Assembly: GCA_017455785.1 (NCBI GenBank)
Contig: JAFSYZ010000106.1
Coordinates: forward strand, 1-5,909
Origin: Candidatus Methanomethylophilaceae archaeon
GTDB taxonomy: Archaea; Thermoplasmatota; Thermoplasmata; Methanomassiliicoccales; Methanomethylophilaceae
Length of the DNA: 5,909 bases
Direction of reading: 5' to 3'
Part shown: positions 1 to 5,508 of the stretch, piece by piece
How positions within the stretch are numbered: the stretch's first letter is position 1
How the letters are laid out: each line of letters opens with the position of its first letter
Notes under the pieces: generated by a model
The model's database searches: none
What the model was told of the DNA's origin: nothing
What the model saw: only the letters and a program-made list of their open reading frames with translations
Position numbers and translations under genes: made by a program

Positions 1-1083
1 GGAAACGTTGGAGATGTCGATAGTGGTCAGGGAACTGCATTCCACGAATGCCCCCTCGCTGATCGTCGTCATCTTGTAATTCAGTTTGACCTCCTTCAGA
101 TTGACGCACCCAGCGAAAGCACCGTACGCGATGGATCCCGTATCGGCGATCAATTCATAAGATTCCGCAACCCTGCCAGCTGGATAACACAACAGTTCGA
201 CACCATCGCGATCACTGTAGAGGACCCCGTCATAAACATGGAAATTGCCCCAATAGTCCGCTGTGTTGGTGAAATTCTGGAGCGAATAACAGTTCGCGAA
301 CGCCCTTCTTCCTATCGAGTTCAATCCTTCGGGGATCACGACGTGCTCCAGAGCTGTCTTCTCGAAAGCGGAAACGCCTATCGTTTCCAACTTTTCGGTG
401 AAGTGTACGACCTTCAGGGAGGTGCACCCTTGGAATGCACAATCCCCGATGATCGCCAGGGACATCGGGAAATAGTTCAAACCAATATCCGACTCTATGG
501 TCTCCAGGTTTTTGCAGTCGTAGAATGCCGCATATCCTATGCGGACGAGTCCGTCGCTCATGATCACCTTCTTGAATAGGGCATCCCCCAGGGAATACGA
601 ATCCAATGATGATACGTCACTCGGAATCTCGAATATCTCATCCGTCTTTCCGACCGGATATCTGATCAGGGTCCTCATGGACTTGTTATAGAGTACACCG
701 TTCTCATCGTTCGCGTAACTGTTGTTCTCGTCGGAAACGACTATCTCCTTGATGTTCTTCCCTTCAAAAACTCCGGTGGACAGACTCCTGATGTACTTCC
801 CCAGTACGACCCTCTCAACGTTGTCTTCTTCTATGACGGCCCACATCTCCACAACGCGATACTCTATATCCTCGTGTGTGACCGTGTCCGGTACGACTAC
901 TTCGCTGGATCCGTCCGGGAAGTACGTATCGGCGATGACCTCACCTACTCCGGATACGTAATACGAGAAATTGCCCTCTACGAACGCCTCCTTATCGTCA
1001 CCAGATACCGTTGTGGTAAGTGATATTACTGCAACCAAAACTGCTAGCGCTGTTACTAATAAGGCAAGCGTCCCTTTCTTCAT
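1..1083 (-). CDS. Secreted BspA-like leucine-rich repeat (LRR_5) surface protein, partial (C-terminus outside window)
   Basis: The reading frame is open from the ATG at 1083 down to base 1, giving 361 codons with no stop, so the C-terminus lies off the left edge. Residues 1-28 form a signal peptide: MKK, a hydrophobic core from about 5 to 22, then TTTVSG before an acidic mature start (DDKE). There is no lipobox cysteine. From about residue 185 there are LRR_5 units of the form AFxxCxxLxxI, with AF at 186, 216, 239, 261, 322 and 345, about 22-23 residues apart where regular. Two NGVLY/DGVLY...YP-G segments (about 129-145 and 285-303) are the non-helical inserts usual in BspA proteins. Such proteins are exported or cell-surface and often bind host or microbial surfaces; this role is inferred from the family. 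An anchor domain cannot be seen because the end is missing. The gene is divergent from archease. Confidence 0.9.
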   Translation of the reverse strand, partial: MKKGTLALLVTALAVLVAVISLTTTVSGDDKEAFVEGNFSYYVSGVGEVIADTYFPDGSSEVVVPDTVTHEDIEYRVVEMWAVIEEDNVERVVLGKYIRSLSTGVFEGKNIKEIVVSDENNSYANDENGVLYNKSMRTLIRYPVGKTDEIFEIPSDVSSLDSYSLGDALFKKVIMSDGLVRIGYAAFYDCKNLETIESDIGLNYFPMSLAIIGDCAFQGCTSLKVVHFTEKLETIGVSAFEKTALEHVVIPEGLNSIGRRAFANCYSLQNFTNTADYWGNFHVYDGVLYSDRDGVELLCYPAGRVAESYELIADTGSIAYGAFAGCVNLKEVKLNYKMTTISEGAFVECSSLTTIDISNVS

Positions 1084-1092
1084 GGAGAGCCG

Positions 1093-1111
1093 TATATTCT
1101 CATAGAATATA
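1093..1111. repeat. 8+8 bp perfect inverted repeat over the BspA-like gene promoter
   Basis: TATATTCT (1093-1100) and AGAATATA (1104-1111) are exact reverse complements separated by CAT. The right arm overlaps the TATA-like box of the minus-strand gene and the left arm lies between the box and the likely transcription start. The position suits an operator whose occupant would block TBP/TFB or RNA polymerase. No protein is identified. AT-rich palindromes also arise by chance near TATA boxes. Confidence 0.5.
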
Positions 1112-1116
1112 ATAAG
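1105..1116 (-). promoter_or_regulatory. TATA-box promoter of the BspA-like gene
   Basis: On the minus strand this reads CTTATTATATTC, an archaeal TATA-like box centred about 27 bases before the ATG at 1083. Transcription would then start at or just before the ATG, giving a leaderless or nearly leaderless mRNA. This fits the absence of a Shine-Dalgarno sequence before that ATG. Confidence 0.55.
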
Positions 1117-1160
1117 AAGGCATCGACACAGGACATACAAGATTACGATGATCCGACCGA

Positions 1161-1171
1161 TAACATACATA
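1161..1171 (+). promoter_or_regulatory. Weak TATA-like promoter for the archease gene
   Basis: The stretch TAACATACATA is centred about 27 bases upstream of the ATG at 1193 and is the best TATA-like match there. It predicts a leaderless transcript beginning close to 1193, agreeing with the lack of any Shine-Dalgarno sequence. The match to the archaeal consensus is poor. Confidence 0.3.
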
Positions 1172-1192
1172 ACCATGCCATGAGATACGGTC

Positions 1193-1600
1193 ATGATGAG
1201 ATACCAACTGATCGATCACACCGCCGATGTCATGGTCAGATGCACAGGCGATACAATGGGGGAGTGCTTCGCCAACGCCGCCTATGCCATGTTCGATCAG
1301 ATGATAGATGCATCATCCGTCTCCCATTCATTGACAAGAGAGGTGGAGATCGAAGGCAAGGACGATGAATCGAGGCTCTATCTCTTCCTGTCCGAGCTGC
1401 TCTTCGTGATGGACTGCGAATCCCTGGTGTTCAATGAGTTCGAGGTATCCTTCGACGGCGACATTGTCAGATGCAGGGCGTACGGTGAGCCTCTGGATAT
1501 CAAAAAGCACAGACCCAGAGCGGAGATCAAGGCCGTCACCTACCACATGCTGAACGTCGACAGACAGGAACCTTCGGTGACCGTGATATTCGACGTCTAG
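1193..1600 (+). CDS. Archease, activator of the RNA ligase RtcB
   Basis: This 135-residue protein matches archease throughout. It has the N-terminal DHTAD motif (residues 8-12), the central ELLFVMD helix (68-74), the AEIKAVTYH signature (110-118) and the terminal VIFDV. The conserved acidic residues D12 and D134 correspond to the family's metal site. Archease speeds the guanylylation and turnover of RtcB, the tRNA-splicing and RNA-repair ligase, in the cytoplasm. RtcB itself is not in this window. Two ATGs are adjacent (1193 and 1196); either could start, and the second begins MRYQLIDH. An upstream ATG at 1180 is out of frame. The gene ends in TAG, the only TAG stop seen here, and that stop is in frame with the next gene 27 bases on. 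Confidence 0.93.
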   Translation: MMRYQLIDHTADVMVRCTGDTMGECFANAAYAMFDQMIDASSVSHSLTREVEIEGKDDESRLYLFLSELLFVMDCESLVFNEFEVSFDGDIVRCRAYGEPLDIKKHRPRAEIKAVTYHMLNVDRQEPSVTVIFDV

Positions 1601-1627
1601 ATATATCGAGAAGCCTATCATGCAGGT

Positions 1628-2452
1628 ATGCTCAGACTCGGATGGTTCTCGACGGGAAGGGGCCCTGGTTCCCGCAATCTGTTACGCGAAGTGATGGATA
1701 AGAAACAATCAGGAGCGTTGGACATAGACTTCTCATTCGTGTTCTGCAATTGGGACAACAACGAGGAACCCAACCCGAGGAAGGAGCAGAGAGCGCAGTT
1801 CTTCGACATGGTCAATAACTACGATATCCCTTTGATAACCATATCATGGAAGACCTTCAGACCGGACCTCTGGGACTCCGATCAGGAAAAGTGGAGGGAC
1901 GAGTACGGGAAGGAGATCCGCAAGAGGATCGCAGACAAAGGTTTCGATCTGGGTATACTCGCTGGATACATGCTGTGGGTCGATGACGAGACCTGTTCCA
2001 AGTATGATTTTATGAATCTCCATCCGGCTCTGCCGACAGGACCGAAAGGCACATGGCAGGAGGTCATATGGACGCTCATCCGCGAGAGGGCGGACTCCCA
2101 AGGAGCGATGATGCACATAGTCACCCCGGACTGGGACCGCGGTGCGGCATTGACATATTGTGAATTCCCGATCCGCGGGAAGGGATACGATGAGCTTTGG
2201 GCCGACCTGGACGAGAGGTTGAAGAACAGTACGCTGGAGGAGATCAAGTCCACCGTAGGAATAGAATTGCCATTGTTCAAGAAGATCAGGGAGGACGGGG
2301 CGAAACGCGAACTCCCGCTAATAGTAGAGACGATAAGACAGTTCGCCGACGGCAATGTTGAGATAAGAGATAAGAGACTCTACGAGAACGGTAAGCAGCT
2401 GGAAGGTCCGTACGACCTCAGCTCACAAGTGGACAGAGCATTGGGTGAATGA
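1628..2452 (+). CDS. PurN-like formyltransferase (formyl_trans_N fold), divergent subfamily
   Basis: The 274-residue product has the formyltransferase core. A glycine-rich loop, STGRGPGSRNL, lies near residues 8-18, followed by LAGYM (111-115), the NLHPALP active-site segment (130-136) and HIVTPDWDRGAAL (163-175). The catalytic triad of PurN-type enzymes is present as N130, H132 and D170. PurN transfers formyl from 10-formyl-tetrahydrofolate to GAR in purine synthesis. Here the glycine loop is longer than the usual SGxGSN, an extra segment is present at about 44-105, and a tail of roughly 60 residues follows the core, so the protein is clearly longer than classical PurN (about 200-210). The formyl acceptor is therefore uncertain. 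No clear Shine-Dalgarno sequence precedes the ATG. The end overlaps the next gene by ATGA, suggesting translational coupling and a shared role. Confidence 0.8.
   Translation: MLRLGWFSTGRGPGSRNLLREVMDKKQSGALDIDFSFVFCNWDNNEEPNPRKEQRAQFFDMVNNYDIPLITISWKTFRPDLWDSDQEKWRDEYGKEIRKRIADKGFDLGILAGYMLWVDDETCSKYDFMNLHPALPTGPKGTWQEVIWTLIRERADSQGAMMHIVTPDWDRGAALTYCEFPIRGKGYDELWADLDERLKNSTLEEIKSTVGIELPLFKKIREDGAKRELPLIVETIRQFADGNVEIRDKRLYENGKQLEGPYDLSSQVDRALGE
2443..2448 (+). promoter_or_regulatory. Shine-Dalgarno site of the HAD-like gene
   Basis: GGGTGA lies inside the last codons of the formyltransferase gene. It abuts the ATG at 2449 but stands 6 bases before the ATG at 2455, the normal archaeal spacing. 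It therefore favours 2455 as the main start and points to translational coupling of the two genes. Confidence 0.5.
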
Positions 2453-3576
2453 GGATGCCGGAAGAGTACAATCCCATGGAGGACCTCGGACTGAGGAGCG
2501 AGAGGTTCATGATATCGTCCTGCGAGGGAGTCTACGTCGCAGGCAACTACATGAGAGGATTGTGCGGCAGATTCATCAAGAACGGTGAGGCGCTGTATGA
2601 TGCCATCTCGAGGTATGAGGCGATAACGGCGTTCCTGTTACAGAGGAACAACGCAGGCATAGGCAACAGGATGAGGATGCTGACACCTTTCCTTAAAGCG
2701 GGAGGTCTGACCGACCATGAGGCATACGAGTTCGCGAAGGAAAATATCGTTCCAATGCCTGGGGCCAAGGAGTCGCTCGATTATCTGAAATCGCTGCTGC
2801 CTGTATTCATGGTGACGGATGCAACCGAACATCTGGGTATGACCGTTTCGGAGGCTCTGGACCTGCCCCCTAGCATGATAGAAGGCTCCAGGATCGATTT
2901 CGATTCCTTCGATATCGAAAGGAAGGAAGCGAAGAAACTGCGTGAGATCGCCGACAGGATATCCAAGATCAAACTGGACAGGAAGCCGGTTGCCACCGAA
3001 TTCGATGAGGACATATCGAAAACCGATGCCGAACTGTTCTACACCATGGAGGAGATCTTCAACGAGACCCTTCCGCAGATGGACATAGCGGATAAAGCAT
3101 CCAAACTTGCCACGGCAGGCGCCAACGAGAGGTCGTACGCACATCTGAACAAGAGGCATGCGATGCAGATCGATTTCAACGATATCGCATACGTCGGCAA
3201 CGACATACACGACAGCCTCTGCATGGAACTGATCAAGGACAACGACGGTCTTTCCATCTCATTCAACGGTGACAACTACACTGTGAAGGAGGCGAACATC
3301 GCCGTCATGTCCGACAATCCCATCGTCATATCCATCCTGACAGCGGAGTTCTACGACTACGGTATCGATGCCGTATTCGATATGGCCGAGAACTGGAATA
3401 AAGAATGGTTGTCGTCCCACACATGCTCCGACAGGAACCTCATGGACTCCATGCTGGCACAGTGCAAAAAGAAGCTCCCAGTGGTCAGGAAGGTCACACG
3501 CGATGACCTGAAGGAGATAACATCGGAAAGCCTCGCCTACCGCAAGAAGATGAACGAACGTTTCAAGAAATACTGA
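2449..3576 (+). CDS. COG4030-type archaeal HAD-superfamily protein with altered motif I
   Basis: This 375-residue protein resembles the archaeal HAD family found mainly in methanogens. Landmarks are the motif I region MISSCEG (21-27), ISRYEA (53-58), LTPFLKAGGLTD (78-89), MPGAKESLDYL (103-113), motif II around VTDA (122-125) and motif IV YVGNDIHDS (248-256), which keeps D252 and D255. Between about 150 and 240 lies a charged, probably helical cap-like region. In HAD phosphatases the first residue of motif I is the nucleophilic Asp; here that place is taken by S24, while E26 and G27 are kept. No membrane segment or signal peptide is seen. The function of the family is not known to me. ATG 2449 overlaps the previous stop (ATGA), but ATG 2455 (codon 3) has better spacing from GGGTGA, so the protein may be 373 residues. 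Confidence 0.75.
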   Translation: MRMPEEYNPMEDLGLRSERFMISSCEGVYVAGNYMRGLCGRFIKNGEALYDAISRYEAITAFLLQRNNAGIGNRMRMLTPFLKAGGLTDHEAYEFAKENIVPMPGAKESLDYLKSLLPVFMVTDATEHLGMTVSEALDLPPSMIEGSRIDFDSFDIERKEAKKLREIADRISKIKLDRKPVATEFDEDISKTDAELFYTMEEIFNETLPQMDIADKASKLATAGANERSYAHLNKRHAMQIDFNDIAYVGNDIHDSLCMELIKDNDGLSISFNGDNYTVKEANIAVMSDNPIVISILTAEFYDYGIDAVFDMAENWNKEWLSSHTCSDRNLMDSMLAQCKKKLPVVRKVTRDDLKEITSESLAYRKKMNERFKKY

Positions 3577-3587
3577 GATGTGATGAG

Positions 3588-3660
3588 TGCTCATGTCGGG
3601 ATTCGAACCCGAGTGTCGGCCTCGAAAGGGCCGAATGATTGGCCGCTACACTACATGAGC
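3588..3660 (-). tRNA. tRNA-Glu, anticodon UUC
   Basis: The minus strand folds into a 73-base cloverleaf. The acceptor stem GCTCATG/CATGAGC is perfect over 7 bp with discriminator A. The D-stem is short (GTG with CAT, one G-U pair). The anticodon stem is CGGCC/GGCCG with loop CTTTCGA, giving anticodon TTC. The variable loop is ACAC, and the T-arm is TCGGG-TTCGAAT-CCCGA. No CCA is encoded (the next bases are CT) and there is no intron. Besides translation, Glu-tRNA feeds C5 tetrapyrrole synthesis in archaea. The 3' end lies 11 bases from the stop of the convergent HAD-like gene, so the primary transcript probably runs antisense into it. Confidence 0.96.
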
Positions 3661-3688
3661 ACAGTGTGAATGCGCATATTGCGTGTCA

Positions 3689-3697
3689 TTTAAAAAG
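3689..3697 (-). promoter_or_regulatory. TATA-box promoter of tRNA-Glu
   Basis: The minus strand reads CTTTTTAAA, a good archaeal TATA box centred about 33 bases before the mature tRNA 5' end at 3660. Transcription starting 25-27 bases downstream would leave a leader of about 6-8 bases for RNase P to remove. Confidence 0.65.
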
Positions 3698-3716
3698 ATT
3701 GTGCAGGGGCGGTTTT

Positions 3717-3731
3717 AATGCTGTCAGCATT
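3717..3731. repeat. 15-bp perfect palindrome between the tRNA-Glu and eIF1A promoters
   Basis: AATGCTGTCAGCATT consists of two 7-bp arms, AATGCTG and CAGCATT, around a single T. It lies about 20 bases behind the tRNA-Glu TATA box and about 40 bases before the eIF1A TATA box. Neither strand has a T-run after it, so it is not an intrinsic-type terminator. A dimeric regulator site is possible; no protein is identified. Confidence 0.5.
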
Positions 3732-3769
3732 GCCACATACCCATAACGGACCTAAAAACTGACCTATTG

Positions 3770-3778
3770 TTTATATAC
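3770..3778 (+). promoter_or_regulatory. TATA-box promoter of the eIF1A-rio1-KH-pus10 operon
   Basis: TTTATATAC is close to the archaeal consensus. Transcription would start near 3798-3801, leaving a leader of roughly 20-25 bases that carries a Shine-Dalgarno site. Two GACCTA copies, at 3749-3754 and 3761-3766, lie just upstream on the same strand, 12 bases apart start to start, and could be activator contacts. No further strong promoter is seen within the operon. Confidence 0.75.
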
Positions 3779-3810
3779 AGGTGGCCGATAACATGCTTTA
3801 TTATAATTAA

Positions 3811-3816
3811 GGAGTG
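3811..3816 (+). promoter_or_regulatory. Shine-Dalgarno site of eIF1A
   Basis: GGAGTG stands 5 bases before the ATG at 3822 and fixes that start. With the TATA box at 3770 it shows a leadered mRNA, unlike the apparently leaderless genes at 1083 and 1193. Confidence 0.7.
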
Positions 3817-3821
3817 CAAAT

Positions 3822-4151
3822 ATGAGCTTCGATGAGCCAATGGAAAGTCCGGAGGAGGATGTATCACGTGTACGTCTCCCCAATATCAAGGAAGGAGAGA
3901 TGTTCGGTGTAGCTGATCAGTTGCTCGGAGCCTCCAAGATCAGGGTCATGTGCGAGGACGGTATGTCAAGGATTGGCAGGATCCCCGGCAAGATCAAGAA
4001 GAGGATGTGGATCAGAGAGGGAGACCTTCTGATCATCTCCATATGGGATTTCCAACCCGACAAATGCGATGTTAGGTTCCGCTACACCAAGACACAGGCG
4101 GTCAACCTGAGCAAGAAAGGCAAGGTCCCCAAGAACCTCGACATTTACTGA
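3822..4151 (+). CDS. eif1A: Translation initiation factor eIF1A (aIF1A)
   Basis: The 109-residue protein has the full archaeal eIF1A pattern. A short acidic N-terminal tail (about 1-14) is followed by the S1-like OB fold from residue 16 to about 90, including VRLPNIKEGEMFG (17-29), ADQLLGASKIRVMCEDG (31-47), the basic stretch RIPGKIKKRMWIREGD (53-68) and WDFQPDKCDVRFRY (75-88). The tail QAVNLSKKGKVP follows. The factor binds the A site of the 30S subunit, works with aIF1 and aIF2, and supports initiator tRNA binding and start selection; it is the archaeal counterpart of bacterial IF1. The basic surface matches rRNA binding. The length is normal. It is the first gene of a four-gene run with TATA box and Shine-Dalgarno site, and rio1 begins 14 bases after its stop. 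Confidence 0.97.
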   Translation: MSFDEPMESPEEDVSRVRLPNIKEGEMFGVADQLLGASKIRVMCEDGMSRIGRIPGKIKKRMWIREGDLLIISIWDFQPDKCDVRFRYTKTQAVNLSKKGKVPKNLDIY

Positions 4152-4154
4152 TGC

Positions 4155-4159
4155 GGTGA
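4155..4159 (+). promoter_or_regulatory. Shine-Dalgarno site that decides the TTG start of rio1
   Basis: GGTGA lies 6 bases before TTG 4166. The only nearby ATGs fail: ATG 4151 is followed by CGG and then TGA in the rio1 frame, and ATG 4159 is in another frame and reaches TGA after six codons. The site therefore supports TTG as the true start. Confidence 0.6.
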
Positions 4160-4165
4160 TGCCCA

Positions 4166-4954
4166 TTGCCGTCGTATGACGAGAAGTACGCATATCTCGA
4201 GCGTCACGTGGATGCCCTGAAGACAAACAGGACGGGTGACGAACGTCAGACCGATGCCGAGGTCTTCGATAAGCAGACGCTTCTCGTGATTTACGATTTC
4301 ATGACGGCAGGATACATCGATTCGGTGCATTACACCATATCCACTGGTAAGGAGGGCAACGTGTTCTTCATCACCGATGAGGATGACCAACCCTTCGCAC
4401 TGAAGATCTTCAGGACATCGACATCGACATTCAAGAGTTGGGCGAAGTACATCGAGGGCGACCCCAGATTCAAGGGTATCACAGGCAACAGGAGGAAGCT
4501 CATCTATGCCTGGACCAACAAGGAGTACCGCAATCTCCAGAGATACAAGGAGAACGGCATCCGCGTTCCCGAACCCATAGAGTTCGAGAAGAATTGTCTT
4601 CTGATGGAGTACATCGGTGACAAGAACGGTCCCGCACCGCAGCTGAAGGATGCGGTACTCAAGAGACCGAACATGACGTACAAGGAATGCGTCTCGTTCA
4701 TCGTGGACGGTTACAAGAAGGCACATCTTGTCCACGGTGACCTGAGCGAGTACAACATACTCATGTGGAAGGACAAGCCCGTACTGATCGACTGCGGGCA
4801 GGCACTCACCGCCGATCATTTCAATTCGAAGGATTTCCTCAAGAGGGACATCGCCAATGTCAACAGGTTCTTCAGACACAGGGATGTCGATATAATCGAT
4901 GACGAGGAGATCCTAGCAAGAGCACTCGCGAAGGACGAGGAGGAAGACCAATGA
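4166..4954 (+). CDS. rio1: RIO1-type atypical serine kinase/ATPase
   Basis: The 262-residue protein shows the RIO1 set of motifs: helical N-terminal region (about 1-50), nucleotide loop STGKEGNVF (59-67, usually STGKEANVF), the VAIK-type lysine K80 in ALKIF, hinge LLMEYIG (145-151), catalytic loop LVHGDLSEYNIL (188-199) with D192 and N197, and metal-binding D209 in LIDCGQAL. Eukaryotic-type activation and substrate loops are missing, as in all RIO kinases. The C-terminal tail is very acidic. RIO1 acts as an ATPase in late 30S maturation, helping 16S rRNA 3'-end processing by Nob1 and release of assembly factors. The start is TTG, supported by GGTGA at 4155-4159 and by an N-terminus as long as that of other archaeal Rio1 proteins. 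It sits between eIF1A and the KH gene, with a 4-base ATGA overlap at its end. Confidence 0.95.
   Translation: MPSYDEKYAYLERHVDALKTNRTGDERQTDAEVFDKQTLLVIYDFMTAGYIDSVHYTISTGKEGNVFFITDEDDQPFALKIFRTSTSTFKSWAKYIEGDPRFKGITGNRRKLIYAWTNKEYRNLQRYKENGIRVPEPIEFEKNCLLMEYIGDKNGPAPQLKDAVLKRPNMTYKECVSFIVDGYKKAHLVHGDLSEYNILMWKDKPVLIDCGQALTADHFNSKDFLKRDIANVNRFFRHRDVDIIDDEEILARALAKDEEEDQ
4939..4943 (+). promoter_or_regulatory. Shine-Dalgarno site of the KH-domain gene
   Basis: GGAGG lies inside the acidic C-terminal codons of rio1, 7 bases before ATG 4951. The codons for the Glu-rich tail thus double as a ribosome binding site for the next gene. Confidence 0.65.
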
Positions 4955-5499
4955 GGTCGATAAGGATCCCACAGGACAGGGTCGGTACCATCATCGGTAC
5001 CAAGGGCGAGACTAAGAAGATGATCCAGAACATCTCCGGCATCAATTTCGATGTCGATGCGGATGAAGGGGAGATCATAATACACGACGAGGCGGAGAAC
5101 GCCGATCCTCTGATGGCATTGAAGATAATGGACGTCATCAAGGCGATAGGAAGGGGATTCGCACCCGACCGTGCGACCAGACTGTTCGATGACGACGAAT
5201 ACCTCGAGATCGTGGATCTGAAGGAATTCGTCGGAGGAAGGAACAACCAGCTCTCCAGGATCAGGGGGAGGCTGATAGGTACCGGCGGTAAGACGAGGCA
5301 GATCATAGAGGACCTCACGGGATGTTACATGACGATCTACGGCAACACCGTCGCTCTGATCGGTAACTCAATCAGTCTTCCGGTTGCGAAGCACGCCGTC
5401 GAGCTCATACTTAACGGAAGCGAGCACGCCACAGTCTATCACTACTTGGAATCACAGAGGCCCAGGCTGAGGATCGCCGAGATGGGCTTCGATCTCTGA
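4951..5499 (+). CDS. Two-KH-domain RNA-binding protein, archaeal Dim2/Pno1 homologue
   Basis: The 182-residue protein has two KH domains. The first starts at residue 2 (SIRIPQDRVGTIIG) with GxxG loop G16-T-K-G19; the second has RLIGTGGKT (107-115) with GxxG loop G110-T-G-G113, followed by LTGCYMTIYG (122-131). A conserved linker contains ALKIMDVIKAIGRGF (56-70) and ATRLFDDDEYLEI (75-87). This is the usual size and layout of the archaeal relative of yeast Dim2/Pno1, which holds the 3' end of small-subunit rRNA together with Nob1. The position directly after rio1, with an ATGA overlap and a good GGAGG site, agrees with joint action in 30S maturation. The orthology is strong; the exact molecular role in archaea is inferred from eukaryotes. 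Confidence 0.93.
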   Translation: MRSIRIPQDRVGTIIGTKGETKKMIQNISGINFDVDADEGEIIIHDEAENADPLMALKIMDVIKAIGRGFAPDRATRLFDDDEYLEIVDLKEFVGGRNNQLSRIRGRLIGTGGKTRQIIEDLTGCYMTIYGNTVALIGNSISLPVAKHAVELILNGSEHATVYHYLESQRPRLRIAEMGFDL

Positions 5500-5508
5500 A
5501 GGGATACC

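Noticed and set aside
238..579. 113-codon open frame on the plus strand
   Set aside because: It lies inside the BspA-like gene on the other strand, which has a signal peptide and regular repeats.
1105..1111. Inverted repeat near the start of the BspA-like gene read as a riboswitch or RNA hairpin
   Set aside because: With the inferred start at or near the ATG, most of the repeat would not be in the mRNA, so a DNA operator is the better reading.
1600..1608. ATATAT-like stretch as a separate promoter for the formyltransferase-like gene
   Set aside because: It is short, lacks an upstream element and lies in a 27-base gap in a run of same-direction genes; operon transcription is enough to explain expression, though a weak internal promoter cannot be excluded.
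1882..2355. 157-codon open frame on the minus strand opposite the formyltransferase-like gene
   Set aside because: It is Ser-rich low-information sequence typical of an antisense shadow; the plus-strand catalytic triad is clear.
2638..3210. 190-codon open frame on the minus strand opposite the HAD-like gene
   Set aside because: It shows no family motifs and lies wholly within a well-supported plus-strand gene, so codon bias explains it.
3670..3683. Short palindromes ATGCGCAT and CGCA-TAT-TGCG in front of tRNA-Glu
   Set aside because: The arms are only 4 bp and overlap each other, so chance is likely in a region this short.
4145..4879. 244-codon open frame on the minus strand opposite rio1
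   Set aside because: It is a shadow of the rio1 coding frame. It has no recognisable domain, and the plus-strand RIO1 motifs are unambiguous.
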